Origin: Hippopus hippopus | Taxonomy: Eukaryota; Mollusca; Bivalvia; Cardiida; Cardiidae | Assembly (NCBI GenBank): GCA_946811185.2 | Contig: OX328105.1 | Span: forward strand, 36,521,394-36,585,393 | Direction of reading: 5' to 3' | Length of the DNA stretch: 64,000 bases | Shown: positions 35,703-48,500 of the stretch, in pieces | Layout: every line of letters begins with the position of its first letter | Position numbering within the stretch: the first letter of the stretch is position 1 | Translations under genes and position numbers: made by a program | The notes under the pieces: generated by a model | Databases searched by the model: none | The model's input: the letters and a program-made list of their open reading frames with translations, nothing else | What the model was told of the DNA's origin: nothing

Positions 35703-35916
35703 CAAGATTTAACACTGGTCGAAATTGAAAGAATCAAGTCTTGCAGGTAACAAAGTAAATGTGGCTCAAATGATTAGATTTGTTTCTGAAAGGTTAGAAA
35801 ACATTATGGGAAAAGAAGAAAAAGCTGGTTACCTGCATTTCCTCATTTTCCCACAATGTTTTCAAAAGGCTTCATTGTCAGGGTCATATAAAGCTGGGAT
35901 AGTGTGGTCAAAGGTT
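35703..35916 (+). mobile_element. M1 MITE, decayed copy
   Basis: Central palindrome ATTATGGGAAAAGAAGAAAA and CCTCATTTTCCCACAATG, right end GTGTGGTCAAAGGTT. The left end is degraded. Confidence 0.65.
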
Positions 35917-35974
35917 AAAAATATCCATTAGTTTCCATCAATGCAATATTTAGAATCAAAAAACAAAAATGTGG

Positions 35975-36185
35975 GGTCCTGTGTGGCTCAGTGGTAAAAT
36001 GTAGGACTCATAACCTAAAGGCTCACTGGGAGCACTGTTTTTTTTTTGTGGGAGTGTCCTTGGGCAAGACACTTCAGGGCCCTAGCCTAGTTCTGGTGCC
36101 AAGGACATACATGAATACGTGATCTCATGCCGTGATATGAATAAAATACTGTTGAAAAAGGCATAAAACACCACTTGCAACAAAA
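35975..36185 (+). mobile_element. Second SINE-like element, tRNA-type head
   Basis: The head GTGGCTCAGTGGTAAAATGT resembles a tRNA 5' region with an A box. The middle GTGTCCTTGGGCAAGACACT is a phrase often seen in invertebrate SINE bodies. The end is ATGAATAAAATACTGTTGAA then a short tail. Distinct from the other SINE family here. Confidence 0.65.
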
Positions 36186-36480
36186 ATTTTTGAATGACAC
36201 GATCTGGAAAGCAACCTAAGAAATGAAACCTCCAACACTTCTGATGTACATAGCAGTTGAAAATATTACGACAAGGGAAAATATTGCATGTTTAGAGCAA
36301 AACAATTCTTATTGGTTCCAATTCTTATTTGAGCTGTCTTTATGGCCAAGCTGCAAGTATAGCTTTTGCAATGAAATCCTTAATTGGTGTAAACTAAAAT
36401 GAACACTAATATATATATAATAATTTTTTAATTGACTTATATTATTCAATTTTATACAATATCACAACAACAACAACTGT

Positions 36481-36546
36481 TCAATCATCCAAGTCATCTA
36501 TCTCATCTTCATCCCCTTCCATGGCTTTCCAGAAGGCTATTGCAAC
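36481..36546 (-). CDS. AAGAB: AAGAB terminal exon
   Basis: Encodes VAIAFWKAMEGDEDEIDDLD, D, stop (TGA at 36483-36481). Acceptor AG 36548-36547, phase 0. The AFWKA(I/M)GGD.DEI.. tail is characteristic of p34. Confidence 0.88.
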   Translation of the reverse strand, partial: VAIAFWKAMEGDEDEIDDLDD

Positions 36547-39500
36547 CTGTAAATGTACATATCTCAACCTTTAATCAATTACAAACATAATTGACCAGTA
36601 GATAACTCCGCCTATTATTATCGATTGATAGCTGATAAGATACGTGTTATCAAATCAAAATCTTTAATCCGAGCGCACCTGATTGTTGTGTACATCTGGG
36701 TGTTTTTCTTAGACAAACAAACACGATTCCAGCATAGAGATATATAGATTATATGGACAGTAATTTCCTTATTGTAGGATGAAAAAGTCTGCATACAATG
36801 GTATAACAGTATCAATGGGGTCTCTGTAACAGTGACAGTAGATACAGTGAACGTTTAGCTGGAGGAATTGAATTTCACCCGTTTCCGAAGCCGAAACACC
36901 AGCTTGAACGATGCAGATGTTGGATTAAAGCTTGCGGACGTCAACAAATTCAGCTCAATGTTGAAAAGATTAATGGAAACTATGCACTCTACGTTTGAAA
37001 GTAAGGTATGGACATCTATACATCTGTTTCTTCTCTAGAGCCACACTTTTCCATAGAAATCTTGGAATTTTGTAAGATTCTCAGATGCTTAAAAATTTTG
37101 ACCGAGCGGGCAGACCTATGTCATTTATTTCTATGACTACAACCAATCAATGATTAAACAAACTGGATTCACTGACTTGTAAACAACACTAAATACTCAA
37201 CGAAGTAAACAACGACTTTCAAGTGATCCGGATCATATCTGACAAGTCACAGACTTCGGTTTTCGAGGTGGATGAATAAAAACTTAGAACTTATAATACG
37301 CTATCTTGCAAACGCTTACTTGATTGAATTGATTCCTCTATAACGTTAACTCGGCGCACAGACAGTTAAATAAAATCCATATTTGTCAATGACAGACAAA
37401 TCTGATATTTAAAGAGGTGTTAATTCACATGTTTAAAGGTACATAGCTCATGTTGAAATGCTTAACATTTATCTGAATCATTCTCTTACAGCATTTTCAT
37501 GATTGTAAGCCAACTGAAACCTACCCTGACCCAGAGCCTGCTGTTGGTACTCATTCATCAGTCAAGACTACACCAAAACGACCACCACCAAAGCCTAGAT
37601 CATTCTCCGAGGAACCAAAGAAGAGAAAACAAGTCCTGGCTGAAAATTCAGAAAAACAAGCAGGCAAGTTACATGACATTTCTATCTTACTGCTTTATTG
37701 AATGTATAGAATGTTGCTCTGCCATGCATTCACATTCTTTGAAAAATGCTGCTGTCTCATGTGATGTCTAATAAGCTTGGGTATTTAGATATGTTTATTT
37801 CAAATAAACACATACATGCACTGAGCTCAGCAGTTCAATTTGTTACTCACAGGGTCAGTACATCATGGGACGCTAGTTTGAGTTTCTACCCGAACAAGCT
37901 TTTCTCAAGGAACAATGATACTTATTGCAACAGGATTAATTGGTCAATCACAGGAGAAAATTGCCTTTAGTTTGTATAGGAAATAAGTCTGTGGCTTGGA
38001 AAGAATGCTTTGCATAGAACTTGTAGAGCGTATGCACTGCCCTTCGCAATATAGATGTAATATTGTTGGAAATGTCCTTGAACGTCAAACAAACATTTAC
38101 TTCCTTGAAATCACCACTGAAATTGAAATATTGTGAAAATGAGAACATAAGTTAAATTTGTTACATTTAATACCTTTATTTCACATTGAATATTTTTATT
38201 TCCAATAATTCACAATTCATTTAACGTAAACTTTTAAAAGATGAGTGTGACTTTACTCTTTACCACACAACAAAACTTTCGACTTGTCTGAATTGAAAGC
38301 ATTTGCAGACAACAAATTAAAGGTGCTCAAATAACAAAATTTGTCATTGATAGGGTGGAAAACATTGTGGGAAAAGGAGAAAATATGTGTGACAAGCTTC
38401 TTCTCCTTTTCCCACAATGTCTTCACAAGCCTTTTCTTTCAGGGTTGATAACAGTGTGTGACAAAGGGTTAAAAATTTTGAAACAGTGTAGATCAAGATT
38501 GGATTGCATTGTGGGAAAAGGGGAAAATGTTTATTACCAATGAAAGCCTCCTCCATCAGGGTCATTAAAATTTCAGATCGTGTGGTAAAGAAAAAGTAGC
38601 CAAGAAAACACTGTGGAAAAGAAGAAATTACTGATTACCAGCATTTTCTGTCCACATTCTCAAAAGTCGTGTAACTCCACGAGTGATAATCAAGGAAGAA
38701 AACATTGTGGGAAAAGGAGAAAATGCTGGTTACCAGCTTCTCATTTTCCCACTATGTTTTCAAAGGCCTTTTCAGGTTTGTCATAAGTTGGGAGTGTGTG
38801 ACAAAGGTTGAGAAACTTTCCAAACAGAGTAGATAGAGATTACACAGCATTATTTTTAAACAGTATAGATGAAGATTAGACTGCATTTTGATGTTAGGTC
38901 TACACCGTCCACTCTCTTGGTATATTTCTTGCAAAAAAATAAATGTGACTCAAATGATGCAGTTTTTTTTACAGGTACAAAAGACTGATTTCTATTAGAT
39001 ACTATACAGCTTGCTAGGACTTATTTAACCTTCTAAAAACAGTCAAGTGTTTTTACAGCCTGGGGACCAGGTTTTTTTGGAAAACATGGTGGAAAAAGAG
39101 AAAATTCTGATAATCAGCATTTTCTTTTTTTCCAACAATGTTTTCTACCCATTTAGAGACATATCTTATTTTGAGCATATTTTTTACTTTTTGTCTGCAG
39201 CTGTTTTGAATTTCAAAAGAACCTAAAATTCTATAGTTTGGTAAAGGCTTAAAAAACTTCAGGCAAGTATGACAGGGTTAACTGTTGCCATCAGATGACT
39301 GACATAATGTTAAGATTACAAAAGGCATAACCCTCTAAAGCAATTCTAGTTCTAAGGAATACATAAAATGCAGAGAATGTTAATCAGCATATGTTTTTTT
39401 TGCTATCTTATCCATCATACATTTTCATCTTCAGCAATAAAGAAAATACATGTATTGAAGGCAGAGTAGATGTCCAGACCACTGGGCCAGTGGAAAGTTT

Positions 39501-42500
39501 TTGTCAAGGTATCTTTCTTTTCAAAATTTGGAATTTTTACACAGTTTGCAGTTTATTAAAGATATCTAGAGATACAGCTCTGTCTGGATAAATCCTCTGG
39601 ATGTGTGGGTCATTCCTTGTGTAAGTCAAAAAATCACAAAATTTTGCTCCTGTAACTAAAAGCTGTCCCTGAACTTGGTAAAAATGTGAATGATTTTTCT
39701 TTAGAACAATTTGATCCCCATCTCTTTCCAAATGAAATTGCGACCTGTTTGCAAGTTCATTTAACCCTTCTTCAATGGTCATATCCCTGATTGAAAAAGG
39801 GCATTTTATTTCTAGCATACCAGTCTCATGGCTTGTTGAATCGCAAACCTTTCCATCCGGAGATGCTCCAATAAATGGAAAGGCCGGATTAACAACAAAT
39901 CCACACTCATGCACATGGTTACCAGTCTTTTTTCTGTATACAATCTTTGCAACTTTCTCACCGGCTGAGCCATAACTTGTTGCTGATGAACAAAAGTCTT
40001 TTTGATTTTTAATTAAATCAACAAATTTCTGGGTCACTGGTAATTTTCGTACCATGAAGCGGCCGAAGTTTGATGCAGTAATCCTTTTCTTGCGTTCTTC
40101 TTTCCACAAAGAACAATAGCACCGTTGCCTGGTGTTCACCTCCAGCTGTACTGCATCCGCCTGACTAATTTCCACATCTGGCCAATTTTCATCTGACTTT
40201 AAATCTGTATCTGATACTATGGTTAGACAAAGATTGCCAGAAGGAAATGAATCTCCACTTGGTCCTTCAATTGGTTCTATAAGTGGAAGCTGGGAAAAAA
40301 AAAAAGAAAAACAGTAGAGTAAAATAAAACAGTAGCATTATTTGTTCACTAGAGACCGAATATGAAAACGGATGCTGTTTTTGACTGTCAAGATTCAATT
40401 AACTCTTTAAAACATGGCAAAATTCAAGACTTGTCCAAATTGAAAGCATCTGCTGTTTAGCAAATAACTGTAGTTCAGGTATAGGAATTTTCATAGAGTA
40501 GAAAACATTAGTAGAAATAGAGCAGGTCCTGGCTTTCATGAAGTTTTCAACCGCTTTATTCTACAGGGTCCTTAAAACAGGGGTTGATTGGTAAAAACTT
40601 CATTGTATTCAGAATATGCTTTTTTTCTTTAGAACCAGGGATTTCACCACTCCATATGCTAGCTCTGGCTGCTGAAAATTATGAATTGAAAGCAAAGCTA
40701 GCACAAGAGATCCTTACAAATGGAAACCTTCGAAGAGAAAATTCCAAACTGAAACAAGAGCGGCAAATTGTCGCATGATATGCCCGTCCCACCGCCAGTT
40801 GTCGAGGGGGGATAATAATCATAAAGGGCAGGTAGGAGAAAATAGTAGTGCAGCAGAAATAATGTAAGTATATAACCCTTTACCAAACAATCACTGTTTT
40901 TTACGACCCTGAGATAAAGGCCATTTGAAAACATTGTGAGAAAAGGAGAAAATGCTGGTAACCAGCATTTTCTCCTTTTCCTACAATGTTTTCTATCTAC
41001 CCTGCTGGAAACAAATTTCAATTTTTGAGTTACGTTTATTTTGTCGTCTGCAAGTGCTTTCAATTTGGTCCGGTCCAAAATTTTTTTGTTTGGTAAAGAG
41101 TTAACTATATAAGTCAGAGAGATAGGAAAATAGACAATGTAATCTTTGGAGCAGATTTCCAAAGACAGGTTCTCTACAAAAGCTAAGTAAACTTTTATTT
41201 CACTAAAAACCTATGTTGTGGGTACTCCTAGATTTGTCTTGATGACATTCCAAAGACCTTCCTGAACAGTGCATCTGCATGACATAATCAAGAATGCATA
41301 ATAATTAAGAATGCATAATAAATGAAATACACATGGTCAGTAGAGTGTTGTTACAAAACTGGTCTAGTAATACCTTCTACATTGCATACTTTTTTAAAAA
41401 TGGGCCATTGTCTGTGAAAAGGGGGGCTTAATGCATCTGAAAAGATTATTGACTCAGGTCAGCCTGCACATTCAGTGCAGGCTGACCTAGGTCGATAATT
41501 TTTTGCTATTTGTAAATTCACTGCAGGTCAAAGGACCAGTGTACCTCATGATTCAGCCAGTGTTTAGATATTGTGGATTCTATGGATACATTACTATATA
41601 TATGACTTGCTTGCTGTAATGCACCAAAGAGATGCATTGAGCCTCCTTTTGCCAGAGCATCACTTATTTCATTTTTATTATCAATGATGTCAGATTTTTT
41701 TAAAATGTTTTTATGTGTATCTTAAGTCAACTACAAATTTTGGATTGTGACACAAAGATTGTTTGTTATTTACCACCATTTGTCTGTTTTGTAGATATAC
41801 GGTAGTTTGAGTCTCAAGTTTTCAGCTAAACTTTATTTATTGATTTTTAACAAATAAATATGAAGTAACAAAAATCTTGTGTCTGTGTTAATACATGTAC
41901 ATGTCCAGTCCACCAATTAATTTTGACCATAAATCGGCCTAACAGCAACTATAAATTGACAAAAATGTAAAAAACAGAATTTTTTTAGACATATGTGTGT
42001 TGTCATCAGTTTAGAAACTCAAAAATGGGGCAAACAGAAAAATTTTCGAAATATTATTTCGGAGAGGTTGATGCATACATTTGTGCAGATTATAGACATG
42101 GAGACAACTTTACCTATTATCACTGAAAACAACAACCAATGGTCTTTTCCTGCTTGAGCAGTTACTCGATTTTGCAATAACAATCGCGGTTACAGGTTCG
42201 GAGACTATTTTGGATCCTCTGGGTCGGTCCCATTGTTGGGGTACAGATGTACAGGCTGGCTTATCTGGAACCTCTTTCAAACCCCCCAGTATCCAGTCAG
42301 TGATCTTATATACAACAGCCAGTACATGCGCACACTGACCAGAAGTACTGAAATACATGGAAAAGCACTGTCAGAAAAGAAAACTGTATAAAAGACTGAA
42401 AAATTAAAAACTGTACAGTCAATTACACTTTCAGACATACAGTGCCAGTAAGGAAGTAAATGAAATCATCTCTCCCCATTATGCCAACATGTTAAGGAAA

Positions 42501-45500
42501 AAGAAACTTAAGGCTTTAAATTACCGTGGGGAAATGTATATTAATATATCAGCATGCTCTGACAAAAGGGGGCTTAATGCATCTCCGTGAAGCAATGTAC
42601 CAAGCAAGTAATCTCATAATTATGGATCTATAATATCCATTTTGTCTAACTATCAACGGAATCATGAAGTAACATGGTCCTTGCAATAAAAGTGACTAAT
42701 AGCCAACAGTTTGGGTCCGGTCAGCCTGCACAGACTGCGCAGGCTGGCCTGGGTTGATACTTTTGCAGATGCATTAAGCCCCTTTTTCACAGAGCATGGC
42801 TCATATATATAAGTTCGCAAAGAGGTATCAACCATTGCGTTTTGCTGTTCTGATGCAGTCCCGGCATTCGAATCGACTGTTTTGAAGATAGACATACAGA
42901 TGTGTTGATTAGCATTTTCCGTTGAAATGACAAAAAAATAATGATAGATACTCTTATAACATTAGTGAACCAACAAATATATAGTAAGACAATAAAAAGT
43001 AAGTATAACATACCCTGCAGGTACAAGTACAAAATGCATCCAAAATGGAGTCGGTAGCTACCGCCATATTCACTTGGTGGACGTCTTCATTGCGCCGTTG
43101 ACTCCTACAAACGCAAGCTTTTATATGAATTTCATCATTACAACTTTTTAATAACTGTACATGAGCAATGTATGATTCATTGGCAAACTTTTTACGGTGA
43201 ATTCATTATCTTAGTGCAGGTTTATATGGCAGAAAATGTTCATCAAAATTTTCGGGTCACACGCTTAGCCGTAGAGCGTCTGCCATTTTGTTTACAAAGA
43301 ATGTCTAAGGGGTGAGAGTTAAAAATAAGGGGTAGAGTGTCTACTGGCAATTATGGGTCAAGGCTACTTGATAGAGTAGATCAAGACAAGTCAGATATAG
43401 CCTGTACAGTGGCAAAAAGACACATTAGGTATGTTGTTGCTTTCACTGGATATTATGCCATTTCAAACATATTCCAGTCCCATCACTGAGACGGTTCACT
43501 TATTCATGTCATTCTTGGGTTTTACTGGTGCCAGTTCTGAAGTGCCTTGACCAATGACACTGCAATGTGACTAGGGCAACTAGGAGTAAAACCAGCACTT
43601 TTAGAATACAAATCTAGTACCTACTCATTTAACCCTTTACCACACAACAACCTTGAAAAAAAAGGCCTTTGAAAACATTTCGGGAGAAGGAGAAAATGCT
43701 GGTAACCAGCATTTTCTCCTTTTCCCAAAATGCTTTCTATCCTTTCCAAAATGAGTTTCAGTATTTAGGTCTCATGTATTTTGTCGTCTGCAAATGCTTT
43801 GAATTTGGACAAGTCTAAAATTTTGTCATGTGATAAAGATTTAAAAGATGTAGACTATGTTGGAAAATTATGGAAACTGTGCACCAATAAGCAGATACAC
43901 CGACAACTTGACATGTAACCATTTGCGAAACATTTCTATGATTAACAACTCTGAGGAATGAGGCTTTAGAAAATATTGTGGAAAAAAAAAAAAGAAATGC
44001 TGGTAGCCAGCATTTTCTCCTTTTCCACTATGTTTTCTACTCTTCTTTTGACAAATCCCATCCTTTGAGACACATCAAGTTTGTCATCTGCAAATATTTT
44101 CAATTTTGACAGTCTTCAAATCTTTATGTCTGGTAGACCTAAGAGACAGATCAACTAAGCAAATGTTTCTAGTATGTAACTACCAAACTTTTATTGCTTC
44201 TTTGTTTTTTTCTTTTTAAGTTTAACAACATTTTCATCATTATTCATATCATAGTGGCAAGTGCACCTATTCATACTGTTTGGTGCAGAATTAAGCAGCA
44301 TATTCACAATACATAACAGAGTTGAACCAAGACTCAGTTGTATTATACTGTATATTGAATTACCGGTATTCAATACCTGTACTCACAGTTTCAGATTACT
44401 TTTTTCTCTCATCTGGAGGAAGGGAGTTAGCTCTTTCTGAAATGTATAAGTATGTTAATAACTTATGCACCAAAATAGCTATTTTTTCAGATCAGAAAGA
44501 CTCTTCGAAATAGTAATGTGTAAGTGTGGAAAAGATTGCGTGGTAAAGGGTTAATCTAGACTACAGAAAATGACTGTTGGCCTTTAGTAATCAAGACCAA
44601 GGTCACACACAAACAACGGTGAAAAGTTTTGTTATTGCTGTCCTCTCAAATATTTTCATACAAATACAACAAAAACAGTAAGTGCATCTAACAATAACCT
44701 TTACTTATTTTCATAATGACACAACTTATTTTTTTGTGTACATAGATAAATCTTTCAAAACTGCAGTTCTGATAACACGTCTGCTATTTTATTGTCAGCA
44801 ATCATTGCCATTTTAGGTCAAAGCAATTTTAGCAGTTTTGGTGTTGTCTGTTCTAAATATGATATATCAGAAAGAATATGGTATCATAGAAAGAATACAG
44901 GAATATTCTCCAACCCCCCCCCCCTTTCAAAAAGAAATGAAAAGACTATGAACAAGGGGGCCATGATGGTCCTGTATCACTCCACTGGCAAATGAGTAAA
45001 AACCCTACACGCAAAACATTACAATACTTGACCAATTGGTTTGGAACTAGTAGACATACAAAATTTTCTCTATAAAATCCCGTGAGAAAGTTATGACCCC
45101 CAGGGCAAAGCCATTTTTGACCACAGAGCTATAATTACTTGAATCCTGGTCAAGGTCAACAAGATTAAGCCCCATACCAAATAATATAGGTCTAGAATGT
45201 GTGGTTATGTACAAGAAGATTTTCAAAGTTTCCTCAATAACAGGCCCCGTGAAACATGAGACCCCTGAGACAGGGCTAAATTTGGTAGCCCTAGTTCTTA
45301 AAGTTTGTAAAAAGATTTCTAAAGTTTTCACTATATAAGCACATGTAAAACTTAGGACCCCCAGAGTAGGATAAAATTTGACCCTAGGACTATACTTTGG
45401 GCACTCTTGGTAGAGGCCAACTAGATAAAGCTACATACAAAATTTGGTAACCCTAGGCCACATGGCTAGGTACAGGAAGATTTCTAAAGTTGTCTCTATA

Positions 45501-48500
45501 TAAGCCCATCTAAAACTTGTGAACCCCAGGGTGGGGCCAATTTTAACCTCAGGGCTATAATTTGAAAAAACTTGATAGAGGTCTACTAGATAAAGCTACG
45601 TGGCAAATTTGGTAGCACTAGGCCGTATGGATTCAGACAAGAAGAATTTCAAAGATTTTCAATATAATTAAGCTTTGTAGCAATGGCAACCAGAGTTTTT
45701 AAGGGAATCAAATTCTTTCAAGAAATTCTAAAGAAGAACATGGCAGGATCATTTCTGTGGGGTTCATCAAAATTGGATCAGTAGTTTCAGAGAAGAAGAT
45801 GTATGAAATAAACTTAACGCACACACAGACGGACAAACACACTCACGGCAGACTCTGGGCTATGACATAAGCACACTGGACTTCAGCCAGTGGAGCTAAA
45901 ATGGATAAATTGTTAAATAATGCTACTGGGTAGAAAAAAAAGTTACACATATTTCATTCTATATCAAGACTTTTTGGTTCTTTTTTTTATCATTCCAACT
46001 TTCCCGAAAACCGTTTTACATTTAAATTTTAGAGATCGATAACATGATGAAGGAAATGTGAAGGGTCATTTATGTGTAACACCTTACCGTCTAACGACCC
46101 CTTTGTCAGCCTTTATTGATATGTAATTTATTTTAAAATGCATTCAATCAGCAATTTGGTGTCAAACAAAATTGCAAGTTTTTCGCATCAACACTATTTA
46201 TAATACAATTCAAGTTTATGTTTTTAGGATTTACACGCTTATCGACCTTTTTAATCAAACATCTAATTGACAGACAAAAAACTAAGGATTGACATCAGTC
46301 AATCTTTAGTGATCAGATGCTAAATATAACATTGAATTTGATCTTATTTGAAAGTGCATGTAAACATAACAGGCACCTGTTGCCAGGTAAAGAAAACAAA
46401 CACAAGACAAAGCCACACTTACATGCATATTTAACAATTTACTAAATAAACAAATTCTTTTTTAATGTGTGTGGTCATTCCCCTTTTTTATTGTAAAATT
46501 TATTTGTATATTGCACTACTGCGTGTTAGGTATCTAGCATGTTGATGTACGTTGAAACCACTAGGCCTACACTTCTTGATGGTGACTTGAAAACACTCAG
46601 ACAAATATTGATGTATCCTTTTGAGTTCTCGATCCAAAGAACAACAAATTATTTGATTACTAAAATTAGTGATTGATCCCATACCTAGTTAAAACTATGA
46701 AGACAAACATTCTAATTGGCTTGAACACAAAGCTCAATTAATCAGGTTTTAAGAATTACATGTACTCTTATCTATTTATCTGGAATAATTGTACCTTTCA
46801 TGCTGGCAAATTTTTCAAACAATTCTTCAAAAGATTGTCCCCCTGGGTCATCTTGTCCTTGAGCCTTAAATAGAGTTTGGTCTGACGGGAATAAATTATC
46901 TGTATAAAATACACATCATAACCATGTTTATATCAAGAAAGAAGAAAGTACTACATTTGAAGATTATGAACCATTTCCATATAGAAAAGGTCTGTGCAAA
47001 AAAAATAGTTGTTCACCCATAAAATCCAAAACAGCGTGCTCTTTACCAGGCAACAAAATTTAGCCTTTCCCAAACTGAAAGCATTTGAAGAAAACATGGA
47101 TGACATGGAATGTGGGTAATATCATAGGATTTGTCTTTGATAAGGTAAAAAACATTTTTGAAAAAAAAGAAAATGCTGGTCACCAGCATTTTCTGCTTTT
47201 CCCAGAAATTTTCCAAAGCTTTCTCTATCAGGGCAAACAGAAAAAGGAATTGTTTGATATAGGGTTAAATGGTTATTTTGTAAATCAGAAACACCAAAAG
47301 CATTAAGCAATATCAAGGTTGTTTTAGACAGTACCACGTATATCTCACAAACTAATAGAGAGTATAGATGCAAGATCAGTAAGTCTTGTATTGCCTGATC
47401 TTAATCTACACTGTCCACGACTGCAGTAGAGGATGGGCTCCTACGAGTTAACAAAAAGCAAAATCGGAAATCATTCTGGCTAATATGTTTACATGTATTT
47501 GTCTTCATGCTGTTTGATGCCACGTTCAACATTATTTCAGTTATATCATTGCAGCCAGTGCACCTATCTATGCTTTCCTGGATTTTTTTAAACAGATTTT
47601 TGCACAATATTCTTCCAACGCCACTGGCTGCTTTCTTACATAAATATCGTTTACGGTCATCAGCCATTAAAGAGAAATGAATCCTGTCGCAGTGACTATC
47701 GTCCATCCTCAGGAAGAAATTGGTTGACTTTAGAACTCAAAACTCCTGGTTTCAAGTCCTGTTCATACAAACTAAATAACAGGGTCTGGCTCATTCTAGT
47801 AAAAGGAGCAGGCGTTTGTGCAAAATAACTTCCCTTTTCACCTCAATATTTTCAAAAGCTTTGTTCTACACAGGCAAAAAATACCTTTTGTGATGGGATA
47901 ACTGTTTTGGTGAGATTGAGCATCAACACACAAAATTTTCTATTCATGATAAAAGTTTTCCTTACCTATTCTTTCTTCTCATGATGGTTCTTTAACCTTT
48001 TTATCTTTCTTATAATTATTTTTATGTCCCTGAGATAAATCAGTCTTTTCATCATTAACTGTTTGTTTTTCAGCTCCAAGAGATGTTTGCATTCTACAGT
48101 CTGAATAATCTTTTTCAAACACAAACATTGGAATCACAGTTTTCAAGATGACCTTGTGATGTCAATAAAACATTTTTATCCCCATCACACAATGTTTCAT
48201 CCGAGATATTGTCCCTTACAACTCCACTTTCATTATCACTAGTTCTGTTTTTATCAGCCTGTTTTGCATCATATTCTTCCTTCATCAATTGTGGAATATA
48301 AGGACTAACCACGTTCCTACTATCTGTAATAGAGATATTTTCTAACTAAGTATCACATCATAACTTATAACTTTCTGGATGGCACAGCTTTAGAACTTTA
48401 CATATTGAAAGTATTTATAGACAATGCAAAAATATCTCCATCTTGCATTAAAATAAATTATTTTTTTCTAATTCTTATACACAAACTTCAACAAAGTTTA

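Noticed and set aside
35975..36050. A genuine tRNA gene at the tRNA-like head.
   Set aside because: The cloverleaf arms do not complete and the sequence continues into a SINE body with GTGTCCTTGGGCAAGACACT.
36996..36998. TGA at the third zinc-ligand cysteine of the THAP domain, possibly selenocysteine.
   Set aside because: No SECIS-type element was identified, selenocysteine in THAP domains is not known to me, and the following frame does not fit the next exon. A simple nonsense change or mis-drawn exon end is likelier.
39537..40289. YqaJ domain as a recent viral or prophage acquisition.
   Set aside because: It has an intron boundary, matches host-like codon use by eye and is coupled to a SWIM exon. 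Old transfer cannot be excluded, but nothing here supports a recent one.
41344..41400. Possible missing AAGAB exon on the minus strand (KKYAM then a stop, AAG before GTATTA).
   Set aside because: Only a few residues resemble the expected RK..AEK block, there is an internal stop, and the upstream part does not match p34.
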